Below, in pieces: positions 38,434-47,466 of a stretch of DNA of 64,000 nucleotides. This stretch comes from an uncultured Clostridia bacterium (lineage in GTDB: Bacteria; Bacillota; Clostridia; Oscillospirales; Oscillospiraceae), in NCBI GenBank assembly GCA_946550725.1, contig CAMNQX010000005.1:1-64000 (forward strand), written 5' to 3'. Below the pieces are notes generated by a model. It was not told the origin of the DNA. It made no database searches and saw only the letters and a list, made by a program, of their open reading frames with translations. Both the position numbers and the translations under genes were made by a program. Within the stretch, counting starts at the first letter, position 1; each line of letters opens with the position of its first letter.

Positions 38434-40599
38434 TTACATGAGGGCTTGCCCCATGAGACCGTCTTGCTGTGTCGCTCCCGCTTGGCCGCCCGGCTTGGCC
38501 ATGCCCATCGGGAGGCCGCCCTGGGCCTGCTGGAGCTGTTGCTGGGCCAGCATTTGCGCCTGGGCCGCCGCCTGTTCCTGCTCCAGCCGTTTCTCCAGGA
38601 ACGTCTTGGTGCTGTTCGCGCCAGGGTAGTGCAGCTCCTCCATCTTCGCCCAAAAGAGGATCAGGGTCTCTGTCTTGGTGGGATCCCCAAACGCCCCCGT
38701 CTGGAGGTTCATGCGCGTCTCCTGCCACATGGCCTCCCGGTTGGAGGCCAGCGGGGCGGAGGTGTCGCAGGAAAAGAGGAAGTCGGTGTTCCAGTAGTAG
38801 TTGCCGTCCGCGTCCTGTTTCAGAAAGTCGTAGCGGCTGAACTCCTCGTACTGGGTCTCGCCCTTGAAGTTCTTGAAGGTCACCGGCCTGGGCTCGTCAC
38901 CGTAGGCCAGGGCGAATTTGAAGATCAGCTCGAACAGCTCCGCGTAGGCGGCGTTCTTCATCACCCGCTTGCTCTCCAGCCGTCCGGCGGCCTGGGCGGC
39001 GGAGAACTCCTTGGCCTTGCCTGAGGTAGCCGTGGCGTCCCGGCGTCCCTGGAAGCTGTCTGTAATGCCCAAAATCTGCCGCGCCTCCTCGTAGACCTGG
39101 GAGAGGTACAGCAGCTCGTACTGGAGATCGCCAGAGAAGTTGTAAACGCCAATAACCGCCTTGTCGGCGGGGTTTCCGATGTACCATCTCTCCCCGTCGT
39201 CTGGGTCGGTACGCAGGTTCGCCCGGTCGGGCAGGGTGATCCTAGTCCCCGCTTTAATGAGCCGGTCGATGATCTTCTGCTCCATGCGGTTCACCGTGTT
39301 CTGCTGGTCTGCGATCACGTCCACGTCCGAGTTGCCCAGCAGCTTGCCGTATACGCTCACGCTCCGCTGGAGAATGATGGGGAAGATGTCGGGCCGGTAG
39401 AAAGGGATAAGCGTGGGGACCATGCCCGGCGTTCCGTCCTCTCCCATGCCGGGGTGCATACCGGGGACCACCAGCCCGGAGGCGTTGGTGATGGGCACCA
39501 TGACCTGCTCGTACTCCTGCTCCTGGTCCACAAACTCCTCGCCGCCGCACCAGGGGCATGGGCCGCCGTCATATCGCTCCGGCTCCTCCGGCGCGGTCTC
39601 GCTCTGGAGAGGGATGGCCTCCAGCCCCGGCTCCACGCCCTCCATCTCCTGCTGGGCCATGCCCCGCGCTACCATCTGCCCGGCCATGGCCCGCTCGGTC
39701 ATATCCTCCGGGACAAGCCCTCCGGCAAATCCCCGCGCCGGGTCAGGCAGGAGGTTTCCCATGCCGTGGTCCCTGTCGTTGTTGATGATCTGGCCGGGGA
39801 GAGGGCGTACCCGCCCGCACTTCTTACAAACCGGCTGGCGGCGGCCCTGGTAGTTCTCCAGGTCCTCCAGCTCCACGTCGTTCACCCAACAGTACCGGTC
39901 GATCCCGCCCTGTTCGTTTCGCTCAAAGCCGATGTAGAGCGTCAGGGCGTCCTCGTTTCGGTCCTCGTCCCCGGCGGCTCGCACCTCCGGCTCACTTTCA
40001 CCCTCGTCCCGCACGTCCACGCCATACTTGCGCTTGATGGCCGCCTTCGTCGTGGGGCACTTGATGATGAACCAATCCATGTCCTGGATCCCGGTGTAGA
40101 CCCCCGGCTGTGGGGCGAACTGCTTGGGGTGGATCACGCTCACCACCTCCTCGCCCACGGTGGAGTGCGTGTGCTTGCTGTTGTCCCACTCCACCAAAAA
40201 GCCGACGCCCCCCTGGATGGGGACCGTCCGCTCCGCCATGTCGTTCATGCGCTCGAAGGGGAGACGGTCGAGCTCGTTGCGGATCAGGTGCTCGATCACC
40301 TCCGCCAGGCGCTCGTCCTCCTTGTGCTTGGCCGTCACCTTGGGCTGTGGAATGGCAGAGGAGACCTGACTTTCGATGTTCTCAAAGACGATGTTGCGGA
40401 CGTGGCTGGTTTTCTTCTTTCCGCCGGACTTCGTGGCGTCGCCCGGAACCAGAGGTTGCAGGGTCCTATCCCCGTTGTAGATCCGCTCCCGCTCGTCCAT
40501 GCGCTCGACTTCCGAGCCAAAGGCGGCGTCGCTTTGCGCCAGCCGCTCCTGCCAGACCCGCAGCTTCTCCGGCTTTTTCGCGGTTTTCTTTTTCGCCAT
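38434..40599 (-). CDS. Portal protein (P22-like)
   Basis: 721 aa; SHVRNIVFENIESQVSSAIPQPKVTAKHKEDERLAEVIEHLIRNELDRLPFERMNDMAERTVPIQGGVGFLVEWD; follows the terminase large subunit. Confidence 0.88.
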   Translation of the reverse strand: MAKKKTAKKPEKLRVWQERLAQSDAAFGSEVERMDERERIYNGDRTLQPLVPGDATKSGGKKKTSHVRNIVFENIESQVSSAIPQPKVTAKHKEDERLAEVIEHLIRNELDRLPFERMNDMAERTVPIQGGVGFLVEWDNSKHTHSTVGEEVVSVIHPKQFAPQPGVYTGIQDMDWFIIKCPTTKAAIKRKYGVDVRDEGESEPEVRAAGDEDRNEDALTLYIGFERNEQGGIDRYCWVNDVELEDLENYQGRRQPVCKKCGRVRPLPGQIINNDRDHGMGNLLPDPARGFAGGLVPEDMTERAMAGQMVARGMAQQEMEGVEPGLEAIPLQSETAPEEPERYDGGPCPWCGGEEFVDQEQEYEQVMVPITNASGLVVPGMHPGMGEDGTPGMVPTLIPFYRPDIFPIILQRSVSVYGKLLGNSDVDVIADQQNTVNRMEQKIIDRLIKAGTRITLPDRANLRTDPDDGERWYIGNPADKAVIGVYNFSGDLQYELLYLSQVYEEARQILGITDSFQGRRDATATSGKAKEFSAAQAAGRLESKRVMKNAAYAELFELIFKFALAYGDEPRPVTFKNFKGETQYEEFSRYDFLKQDADGNYYWNTDFLFSCDTSAPLASNREAMWQETRMNLQTGAFGDPTKTETLILFWAKMEELHYPGANSTKTFLEKRLEQEQAAAQAQMLAQQQLQQAQGGLPMGMAKPGGQAGATQQDGLMGQALM

Positions 40600-40611
40600 G
40601 GTGTCTCACTC

Positions 40612-42126
40612 CTATCTCTCCGGCTCCCCCCACATCCTCAGGAGCAGTTCCCGCTCGGACGCGGTGGCCTTGTTGTAGTCCTCCCACATATCCTCGGACC
40701 ACTTCCGCCCGCCGGTCTTCTTTTCGCCTTTGACCTCCATGCTCTGCTGGGGCCTAATGAAGTGGGCGATGGCGAGGGCCATAACGCAGTCGTCGTGTGC
40801 TCCAGGCTCGGCCTCCGGGCGCAGCTTCTCGTTGCGGACGAAGGTGAGCATTTCCAGCAGGGTCGTCTCGTCGTTGAACAGTTCCATGTGATCCCGCGCC
40901 ACCCGGATCAGCTCGGCCAGGATCACCGGCCTGGTCTTGGCGTTGGTCTCAAAGCCAAAGGCGTGTCGGAGAGCCCCCCCGTAGTTGTCCGGCAGCTCCC
41001 GGACGTAGAGGTTTTGGTAGCCCATGAGGTCCAGCATTTTCACCGGGAAGGTGGAGTAGTTTGTCTCCGGGCCCAGCATGGCCTCGTTATAGTACATCCC
41101 CAGGGCGTAGACCTGCTTGGCGTAGGTGTCCTCGTCGTACTGATGGCGGACAATGCACACCTGCTCTCCGGTGATGTTGTCCAGCGTCTGGGCCACAAAC
41201 CAATCCGAGCCGTCCCCGGCGGTGTCTCCGCCGACCACATAGGGCCGCCCGGCCTCCGGCTCCCGGTAGATTTTCACCGGCCCGCTCGGATCGTCCACCC
41301 ACCGGATGTTGGAAATGTGGATCCCGTCCGCCGCCTCGTCATACTCGAAAAGGCCCGTCCGCAGCGGCGCTTGCAGGAGCTCCAGCCGTGCGGAGATGGC
41401 CTTGGCGTTGAATACCGTCTTGCCCGTCACGCCCCATTGTCCCAGGGCGTAGACCATGTAGTAATACGGGTCCGTGTCCTTGAAGGCCTCCAGCGTCTCC
41501 CGTGCCTCCTGGATCAAAAAGCGGTTGTCCTTGTAGGTGCTCTCGTGGGTGGTGGCCCGCGGATCCTTGCGATCGAAAAACCGCCGTTTCAGCCAATGGG
41601 TGATGGCGATGGGGTTGAAGGTCAGGATGATCTGGAGGTAGTAGGGGAAGTCCGTCCGGAGACGGATGTCGAGCTGGTCAAAGTCGCTTTCCTCCAGCTC
41701 GGAGGCCTCCTCGATCCAGATACCCGTGATGTTGTAGATGGATTTGAGCTTTTCCACGTCGTCCAGACCGGCGAAGAGGATCACGCTCCCGTTGGCGAAG
41801 GTGATGGTCATGTCGCTCTTGTTGACCTTCGCCCCTGCGTCCGGGTAGAACTCCGCGATCTGGTCCCGGAGCTGGTCAAAGCAGCTTGCCCGCAGCGTCC
41901 GGGCTACCTTCCGGCAGACCAGCCAGCGGTGGCCCGGCTCCGACGTGACCCTCTCCAGCACCTTCCGCCCGGCGAAGATGGACTTGCCCGAGCCGCCGCC
42001 GCCTTTCAAGACCAGGTAGCGGTGTTCGTCGAAGAACAGCGGCAGGAAGGCCTTGTTGTTGGTCTGCTTGATGTTCTTCCACCACAAGGCGGTGTCCAGC
42101 AGGCGGTCCAGCCGCTTTTCATCCAT
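40612..42126 (-). CDS. Terminase large subunit (PBSX-like)
   Basis: Walker A VLKGGGGSGKSIFAGRKVLERV, Walker B GIWIEEASELEESDFDQL, ITHWLKRRFFDRKDPRATTHESTYKDN. Confidence 0.95.
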   Translation of the reverse strand: MDEKRLDRLLDTALWWKNIKQTNNKAFLPLFFDEHRYLVLKGGGGSGKSIFAGRKVLERVTSEPGHRWLVCRKVARTLRASCFDQLRDQIAEFYPDAGAKVNKSDMTITFANGSVILFAGLDDVEKLKSIYNITGIWIEEASELEESDFDQLDIRLRTDFPYYLQIILTFNPIAITHWLKRRFFDRKDPRATTHESTYKDNRFLIQEARETLEAFKDTDPYYYMVYALGQWGVTGKTVFNAKAISARLELLQAPLRTGLFEYDEAADGIHISNIRWVDDPSGPVKIYREPEAGRPYVVGGDTAGDGSDWFVAQTLDNITGEQVCIVRHQYDEDTYAKQVYALGMYYNEAMLGPETNYSTFPVKMLDLMGYQNLYVRELPDNYGGALRHAFGFETNAKTRPVILAELIRVARDHMELFNDETTLLEMLTFVRNEKLRPEAEPGAHDDCVMALAIAHFIRPQQSMEVKGEKKTGGRKWSEDMWEDYNKATASERELLLRMWGEPER

Positions 42127-42673
42127 CGCTCTCGTCGCCCTCTCTGAACTCCTCCATCAGCTCCCGGAGGAGGGCCGCCCGCTCGGAGGCCGGGATGGTG
42201 GCGACCGTCATGGCCTTCCGGGCCCCCGGCCCCATCTCCACCTCCCGCCGCTCGGCGTAGCCGTAGTGGTTTTGGAGATACTGGATGATCCCTTTCAGGT
42301 TGCTCCCGCTCCTGGTCAGCAGCTCCATCTCCAGGTAGGCCAAAAGCTGCTCGTTTACCCACTCGGTCGCTTCCGCCAGATCCGGATTGAGGCTTGCGTC
42401 GCAGTAGTTGTCCCAGGTGGAGCGGTGGATCCCCAGATAGTCGCACATCGCCCCAATGCTGGGCGGGACTTCAAAGATCCTCCGCCTGATCGGCTCCCTG
42501 GCGTCGTTGCAGATGTCCACCGTCTTTTTAACTTCGTGGCCCCACTCGTCCGTCGTCCCCGTCGGAACCCGCTCAGTGAGGGTGATTGTCCGGGAGATCG
42601 AGGCAAAGTATCCTTCCAGCGCCTTTCGGAGGCTCCTGGCCCCGTATTTTCGTTTCGCTCCCACGGATTTCAC
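42119..42673 (-). CDS. Terminase small subunit
   Basis: 184 aa, IGAMCDYLGIHRSTWDNYC HTH; translationally coupled to the large subunit. Confidence 0.8.
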   Translation of the reverse strand: MKSVGAKRKYGARSLRKALEGYFASISRTITLTERVPTGTTDEWGHEVKKTVDICNDAREPIRRRIFEVPPSIGAMCDYLGIHRSTWDNYCDASLNPDLAEATEWVNEQLLAYLEMELLTRSGSNLKGIIQYLQNHYGYAERREVEMGPGARKAMTVATIPASERAALLRELMEEFREGDESDG

Positions 42674-42868
42674 CCTCCTTTCCAGTTGACAATAACACGG
42701 AAAACGTGCGTCGAACCGTCAACTTTTCAGAATTGCGTCAGGGCGCAAAAATATCCCCGAGCCCTTGCGGTGTCGAGGTTGTGACTGTCCCTATGTGGTT
42801 TTGCTATCCTATCGCGCGCCCGCGTGTGCGCCCCCGCCCCCCGGTGTGCGCGTTGGGTTCTGAAAAAT

Positions 42869-43669
42869 CTAACAGTTCTTTCGCTCGGCCCGGCGTTTCT
42901 TTCCCTCCGGCAGAACGTAGCGTATGTACTGCGGGCGGCCCGGCTTGAACTCGCTCCGGTGGAGGAGCTTTGCCCCGGCTGGCACCCGCAGCTCCCCGGC
43001 GGTGAGGGCCGCTCTGTCCTTGGGCACCGGGCGGATCATGTTGCGGGTTGAGCCGTACTTCTTGGCGTCTGGCACCTTGCGAACCTGTCGGGCGAAGTAT
43101 TCCGCGATCGGGGTGTAGTCGTCTTGGCTTGATAGCGGCTCCCAGTTCACACCGCCCCAGCCCAGCTCCTGCCACTTGCGGATGAACGCCTCCCGGCAGC
43201 CCTTTGGTACGACCAGGTGGTGGTGGACCCGGACCACCTCCCCAGTCTCTCCGTCCATGTCCGATGTGATCCAAAGGGCCCGCAGCTCCACCCCCTCCGG
43301 TAGGTCTCGCTTGACCCGCCGGAGGAAGTTCCGTATTGCGTGTTCCGCGGCGGCCCTCTGAATGTCCAGCAGCTCCGTCTCGTCAGCGTGGTCTGGGTCC
43401 ATCCCTTGGCCCCTGGCCCAGTCCATGATCCGCCCCAGGCCCTCCTCCGAGTAGTCCAGGCCCATCAGATCATCCCCCGGCCCGTAGTTTGCATTCAGGG
43501 TCCTGGCCATGCGCTTCTCCGCCGAGTGCTCGTTCTGCTCCTGCTTCTTTGCCTCCGACCGGAGCTTCCTTTCCGACCTGGACGGCCTCGCTCCTGGGAC
43601 CCAGTATTTGGTTTTTTCCCCGACGTTCCCCGCCTCGTATGTGCGGATCATCCAGTAGCCCTCCGCCAT
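42869..43669 (-). CDS. HUH-type replication initiator (rolling-circle Rep-like)
   Basis: LNANYGPGDDLMGLDYSEEG...VKRDLPEGVELRALWITSDMDGETGEVVRVHHHLVVPKGC (HUH motif) and downstream Tyr segment DYTPIAEYFARQ. Confidence 0.75.
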   Translation of the reverse strand: MAEGYWMIRTYEAGNVGEKTKYWVPGARPSRSERKLRSEAKKQEQNEHSAEKRMARTLNANYGPGDDLMGLDYSEEGLGRIMDWARGQGMDPDHADETELLDIQRAAAEHAIRNFLRRVKRDLPEGVELRALWITSDMDGETGEVVRVHHHLVVPKGCREAFIRKWQELGWGGVNWEPLSSQDDYTPIAEYFARQVRKVPDAKKYGSTRNMIRPVPKDRAALTAGELRVPAGAKLLHRSEFKPGRPQYIRYVLPEGKKRRAERKNC

Positions 43670-43851
43670 GATCTGCTACCTCCTATCCCTTGGTCATAAA
43701 GTTAGGCTCCTACCGAGCCCAAAAAATAAAGGGGTCCATATTTAATTGTATGGGGAGCTTGTCCCACCCTCTGGCGTTCTCTCCGCGGCGCCGGAAACGG
43801 TGTCGTGGAGAGAGGGCCAGAGGGGCGGCCCGGCTGATTGCCGGTCCGCCC

Positions 43852-44133
43852 TTATGCCCCGATGGGGAAAGATTTGTAGTATTTTCGGACGATCCGCTCC
43901 AGCGTCGAGCGGGAAAGGTGGTGCTTTAGGCAAATCTCCGTCGCCCCCGCGTCGGTGGTCACGAACTCGAACAAGGCCTGGTAGTAGTCTCCCCCGGCGG
44001 CCTCCATGCACAGATCGACCACGGCCTTCTGCTTGTCCGGCGGCAGCTCGTTATAGATCCTTGACGTGAAGTAGATGTAGCCCTGCTCGTTGTAGCCTAC
44101 CGGTACGGAGTTTTTATAGCGAAACACATTCAT
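43852..44133 (-). CDS. Phage hypothetical protein with HTH-like C-terminus
   Basis: MNVFRYKNSVPVGYNEQGYIYFTSRIYNELPPDKQKAVVDLCMEAAGGDYYQALFEFVTTDAGATEICLKHHLSRSTLERIVRKYY. Confidence 0.65.
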   Translation of the reverse strand: MNVFRYKNSVPVGYNEQGYIYFTSRIYNELPPDKQKAVVDLCMEAAGGDYYQALFEFVTTDAGATEICLKHHLSRSTLERIVRKYYKSFPIGA

Positions 44134-44164
44134 CCGACCGCCTCCTTTCCCGCTCGTGTTTGGT

Positions 44165-44371
44165 TTACGCCTCGTCCTTGCCCTTGGCCTCCCGCCGCCT
44201 AGCGCGGTGGGCCTTGCCCAGTCTCGCCAGGGCCCGCATGATCCCCAGGCCGCTCCGCCCGGTGTAGAGCCCCAGCCGCCGGGGCGCGGACCCCTTCATG
44301 TGGGCCGCCGCCTGCATATGGCCCTTGTGGCTCCGATGGGACCGCTTCTTGTGGTTGATTGCGCTTGCCAT
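44165..44371 (-). CDS. Small basic phage protein
   Basis: 68 aa, MASAINHKKRSHRSHKGHMQAAAHMKGS...; within the operon. Confidence 0.5.
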   Translation of the reverse strand: MASAINHKKRSHRSHKGHMQAAAHMKGSAPRRLGLYTGRSGLGIMRALARLGKAHRARRREAKGKDEA

Positions 44372-44372
44372 G

Positions 44373-44582
44373 TTACGCTTCCTCCTTTTTCTTTCTCCGC
44401 CGCTTGGCGGACGGTGCCTTCTCCGCGGCCCGCTTGGCCGCCTCCAGACGTTTCTTGTCCTTGTGCTCCCGGTATTCGTTCCGGATTTGGTACAGCTCTC
44501 CCGGTTTCAGGTGGGAGACCAGCTCCCCATAAGATATGTGCCGCCTCCCAGCCTCCCAAGCCAGGGCGTCCAGATCGTTCAT
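44373..44582 (-). CDS. Small phage protein
   Basis: MNDLDALAWEAGRRHISYGELVSHLKPGELYQIRNEYREHKDKKRLEAAKRAAEKAPSAKRRRKKKEEA. Confidence 0.6.
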   Translation of the reverse strand: MNDLDALAWEAGRRHISYGELVSHLKPGELYQIRNEYREHKDKKRLEAAKRAAEKAPSAKRRRKKKEEA

Positions 44583-44863
44583 CTTTTCACCTCCACAAAC
44601 GCCAGGATTTGTAGCACCCAGCACGTCTCCTCCGGGTTTCCTCCCCACTCCGGCTTGGCTCCTTTTCTCCGCTTCGGCACTACCTCGGCCAGTATTGCAG
44701 GGCTGTCCAGTCGGTAGCCGTTCCGCAGTATAATCCCCACAGGCTCACCCTCGTACTTGCGGAACCGGGCCGCGTAGTAGGGCGTGTTCGCTCGGTATTC
44801 CTCCAACTTCTTCCCGGCCCGGATCATGTCGTACCACTTTTTCTTGATCGGCAGCGTCAGCAT
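44579..44863 (-). CDS. ASCH-domain protein
   Basis: MLTLPIKKKWYDMIRAGKKLEEYRANTPYYAARFRKYEGEPVGIILRNGY: ASCH pattern. Confidence 0.75.
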   Translation of the reverse strand: MLTLPIKKKWYDMIRAGKKLEEYRANTPYYAARFRKYEGEPVGIILRNGYRLDSPAILAEVVPKRRKGAKPEWGGNPEETCWVLQILAFVEVKR

Positions 44864-44874
44864 ATCCGCGCCTC

Positions 44875-45081
44875 CTATTCCGCCCAGCCGTCCAGGACCA
44901 CCACAGGGCGGCCCGGACGGTCTTCCTGCTCCTCTGCGGTCCTGATCGTGAAGTCCAGGTCGATCAAGCCAGGGTCGTCCGGCACTTTCTTGCACTCGTC
45001 CCTTGTCGCCAGGCGACGGAAAACCACCTCCGCCCCGGCGGGCATGATCGCCAGCTCTGCCATGAGCTCGTAAACCTTCAC
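44875..45081 (-). CDS. Small phage hypothetical protein
   Basis: GTG start; VKVYELMAELAIMPAGAEVVFRRLATRDECKKVPDDPGLIDLDFTIRTAEEQEDRPGRPVVVLDGWAE. Confidence 0.6.
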   Translation of the reverse strand: MKVYELMAELAIMPAGAEVVFRRLATRDECKKVPDDPGLIDLDFTIRTAEEQEDRPGRPVVVLDGWAE

Positions 45082-45794
45082 TTCGCCGCCTCCATTTCCT
45101 TCCGCAGGCTGTCCTTGATGTAGTAGTCCAGCCCCCTCTGGCAGCACAGCAGCTCCGCCTCATGCCCAAATGCCGCCCAGTTGACCCCAGGCAGAGGATG
45201 GTAGTTCAGCTTGCCAATCTTCACCTTGTCGAAGATGAACTTGCTGGCGTCCAGCGTCCGCAACACCAGCGCAGGGTCCAGCACCGGCTCAAAGGAGGCC
45301 CAGGTTTTGATCCCCGCCTCCTTGGCGCGGGCGGCGATCTCCACCCGCTCGGACGGCAAGACCGCCCCCGGCTCCGCCTCATGGGCCATACCATCCCAAC
45401 ACGAGATGGTCACGCCGTACCAATCCTCGCCGTCCAACAGGTCAAAGTCCCGGCTCCCGTCGCCCTTGGTCAAGATCTGGACGTGGTTTCCGGCAGCCTT
45501 GACGGCCTTGATAATCTCCCTTGTGGCGTTGGTGTCGTGCCCCCCAGGGTAGGGATCGCAGGTAAAGCACAGGTGGATGGTCTTGCCCGTGATGGCCTCC
45601 CGGTCAAGCTGTCGTTTGACCTCCTCCACAATGTTCTCCCTGGGCTCCACACAGCCGTGGAACTTCTCCACCTCCCGGCGCAGAACGCCAGGAGCGAAGC
45701 AGTAGTAACAGCGGTGCGGGCAGCCGGTGTAGATGTTGATGGCGTAGTCGCCGTACTCCTTCGCCTTTCCCTTCGGTATGTAGATCGGTTTCAT
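45078..45794 (-). CDS. Radical SAM protein (SplB/DUF5131-like)
   Basis: MKPIYIPKGKAKEYGDYAINIYTGCPHRCYYCFAPG (CxxxCxxC), TIHLCFTCDPYPGGHDTNATREIIKAVKAAGNHVQILTKG. Confidence 0.88.
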   Translation of the reverse strand: MKPIYIPKGKAKEYGDYAINIYTGCPHRCYYCFAPGVLRREVEKFHGCVEPRENIVEEVKRQLDREAITGKTIHLCFTCDPYPGGHDTNATREIIKAVKAAGNHVQILTKGDGSRDFDLLDGEDWYGVTISCWDGMAHEAEPGAVLPSERVEIAARAKEAGIKTWASFEPVLDPALVLRTLDASKFIFDKVKIGKLNYHPLPGVNWAAFGHEAELLCCQRGLDYYIKDSLRKEMEAAK

Positions 45795-46439
45795 CTTTGG
45801 CCTCCTTCTAGAAGTCCTCCCCATTGTTGCGCCATAGCGCGGGCAACGCCTGGTGGCGTTTTAGCTCTGTTGATGGCGTCCTGGCCGCGCCTCGCGGCTC
45901 CGTAGGTCCTCTTGTCCTTTCGCCCCGTCCCTGACGGGACGTATGGGCCTACCGGCTTACGGTCTGGCGTGGTCGGGACGAGAGGAGGTAGTCCTTTGAT
46001 CCACAGCCTGGTCTTTTTTGTGTACGGCCAGGTCCCGTCGTCGTCGAACAGATAGGGCTGTATCTCTTGGGTGTGGGGCGGCATTTCAAATATCCTGGAA
46101 GAGACAGGATTTTCTACCGCGATCCTTGGACAGTCCGCCTCCCAAAACCGCAAGAAGAAGGCCTTGGCCTCCAGCCCTTTCTGGAACCGCTCCGTGTCCA
46201 GTTTCCCCTTGGTCGGGTATAGGTGGCAGGCTCCGGCGTTGGACAGGTAGGTGCATGGCGGGAACGCCAGGATCATGTCCCACCGGATTTTCAGCAGCTC
46301 CAGCGCGTCCACCTGCAAATGGTATTCAGGGTGCCCCCCCCCCGCATGGTAACAGGTCGCAGCTATAAGCCTCATGGCCCAACTCTCGAAAAGCGGTCGC
46401 CACCGCCTGGCTCTCTTCACAGGCGACAAGAACTCTCAT
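45791..46439 (-). CDS. Phage DNA-cytosine-methyltransferase-like protein; reading frame interrupted by a G10 tract (full frame needs G9)
   Basis: N-term from ATG at 46439: MRVLVACEESQAVATAFRELGHEAYSCDLLPC, then G-tract, then other frame HPEYHLQVDALELLKIRWDMILAFPPCTYLSNAGACHLYP. G9 would give a continuous 215-aa protein. Confidence 0.7.
46334..46343 (-). repeat. Poly-G tract (G10 on coding strand)
   Basis: cccccccccc on + strand; context ATGC(G)10CACCC. Confidence 0.95.
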
Positions 46440-46448
46440 AACTCCTCC

Positions 46449-47455
46449 TTAAAACATCCTGATCTGAAATTCTCCGTCCAACATCTCCCAGCGAAAACGC
46501 CTGTCACCTGGAATTAGCAGGCCCTCGTCCTCCATCTGGAAACGTCGATCATAGTCGTGGACGGTGCTGGAAGTCGGTTTCCCTGATTTGTCCGGCTTGC
46601 CTGGCTTGAAGTATACCGGGCTGTCGGTGTCCCACTTTAGCAAGAGTGCCCACAGTTCCGGGTATTCTTTTCGGAGGAGACGGAGCTGGTTGACGCCCTG
46701 ATTGTGACAAAACCAGCAACCGTCCCGGCAGCCGGTCTCATAGACAGGAGCCAGGATGCCCTCATACTGACAGTAGAGACCGCACAGCCCCTCCTCGATG
46801 CCGAACTCCACCAGAGGAGCCCGCTTGCGATCCGAGAGCTGGCCGAACCGTTTAGGCTCGTCCGCCGCTATGCCGAGGTACTCCACGATATTTGTACCGC
46901 CCCTCGGGGTGGGGCCCTCCAAAAACTCGGTCTTGAGCTTCTGGCACCATTGTCCCCTTCGGTTGATGGATACCGGGAACCCATATATGCTTGAGCTTTT
47001 GGCACCAAGGCCCTCTTTGCAGAGGAAACCCCGTCGGAAGCCCTTGGTACTTTGAGTGATTTCTGGCACCAAGGCCCCCACAAGGTCGGGAAGCCTAGGA
47101 TCGTTCCCTGCTGTTTGCAGCACCCCCCCCCGCATTTTTCGGCCCTGCGCTCTGGGACACGGTAAAACATCTGCTCGTATGTTACTTTCTTTCCATCCCG
47201 CATGGCACACAGATGTTCAACCTCAATGCGGTACTTTCGCCAAACAAACTCGTCAAAGCGAGGCTCGAACTCCACCATCTTTGGGTGTTCTCCTCGTATG
47301 GTGTCGGTTGCCCACACAGTTGTCGAGGTGATCCGATCCAGCGGGAGGCCGCGGGAAACAATCACCTCCAGCATTTTCGTGCTGTCTTTTCCGCCAACGC
47401 TTACGCGGGCTATGTACTGTGTGTCTCGGCTCTGGATCGTCAGTTCTGTTCCCAC
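46449..47455 (-). CDS. Phosphoadenosine-phosphosulfate-reductase-family protein, frame-disrupted at a G9 tract (G10 would be continuous)
   Basis: N-term frame (GTG 47455): ELTIQSRDTQYIARVSVGGKDSTKMLEVIVSRGLPLDRITSTTVW...; C-term frame: NIVEYLGIAADEPKRFGQLSDRKRAPLVEFG...GCRDGCWFCHNQGVNQLRLLRKEYPELWALLLKWD. Confidence 0.75.
47123..47131 (-). repeat. Poly-G tract (G9 on coding strand)
   Basis: ccccccccc on + strand; context ATGC(G)9TGC. Confidence 0.95.
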
Positions 47456-47466
47456 GTCTCCACCAC

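Noticed and set aside
40974-40980. Other C/G homopolymers (for example C7 in the terminase gene, and C7 near 50429 and 58471)
   Set aside because: Only 7 nt, in frame within intact genes, not exceptional for this GC-rich genome; unlike the 9-10 nt tracts at 46.3-49.4 kb.
39454-42147. 897-aa plus-strand ORF opposite portal and terminase
   Set aside because: Antisense artefact of high-GC codon usage; the minus-strand genes are clear homologues of portal and terminase.
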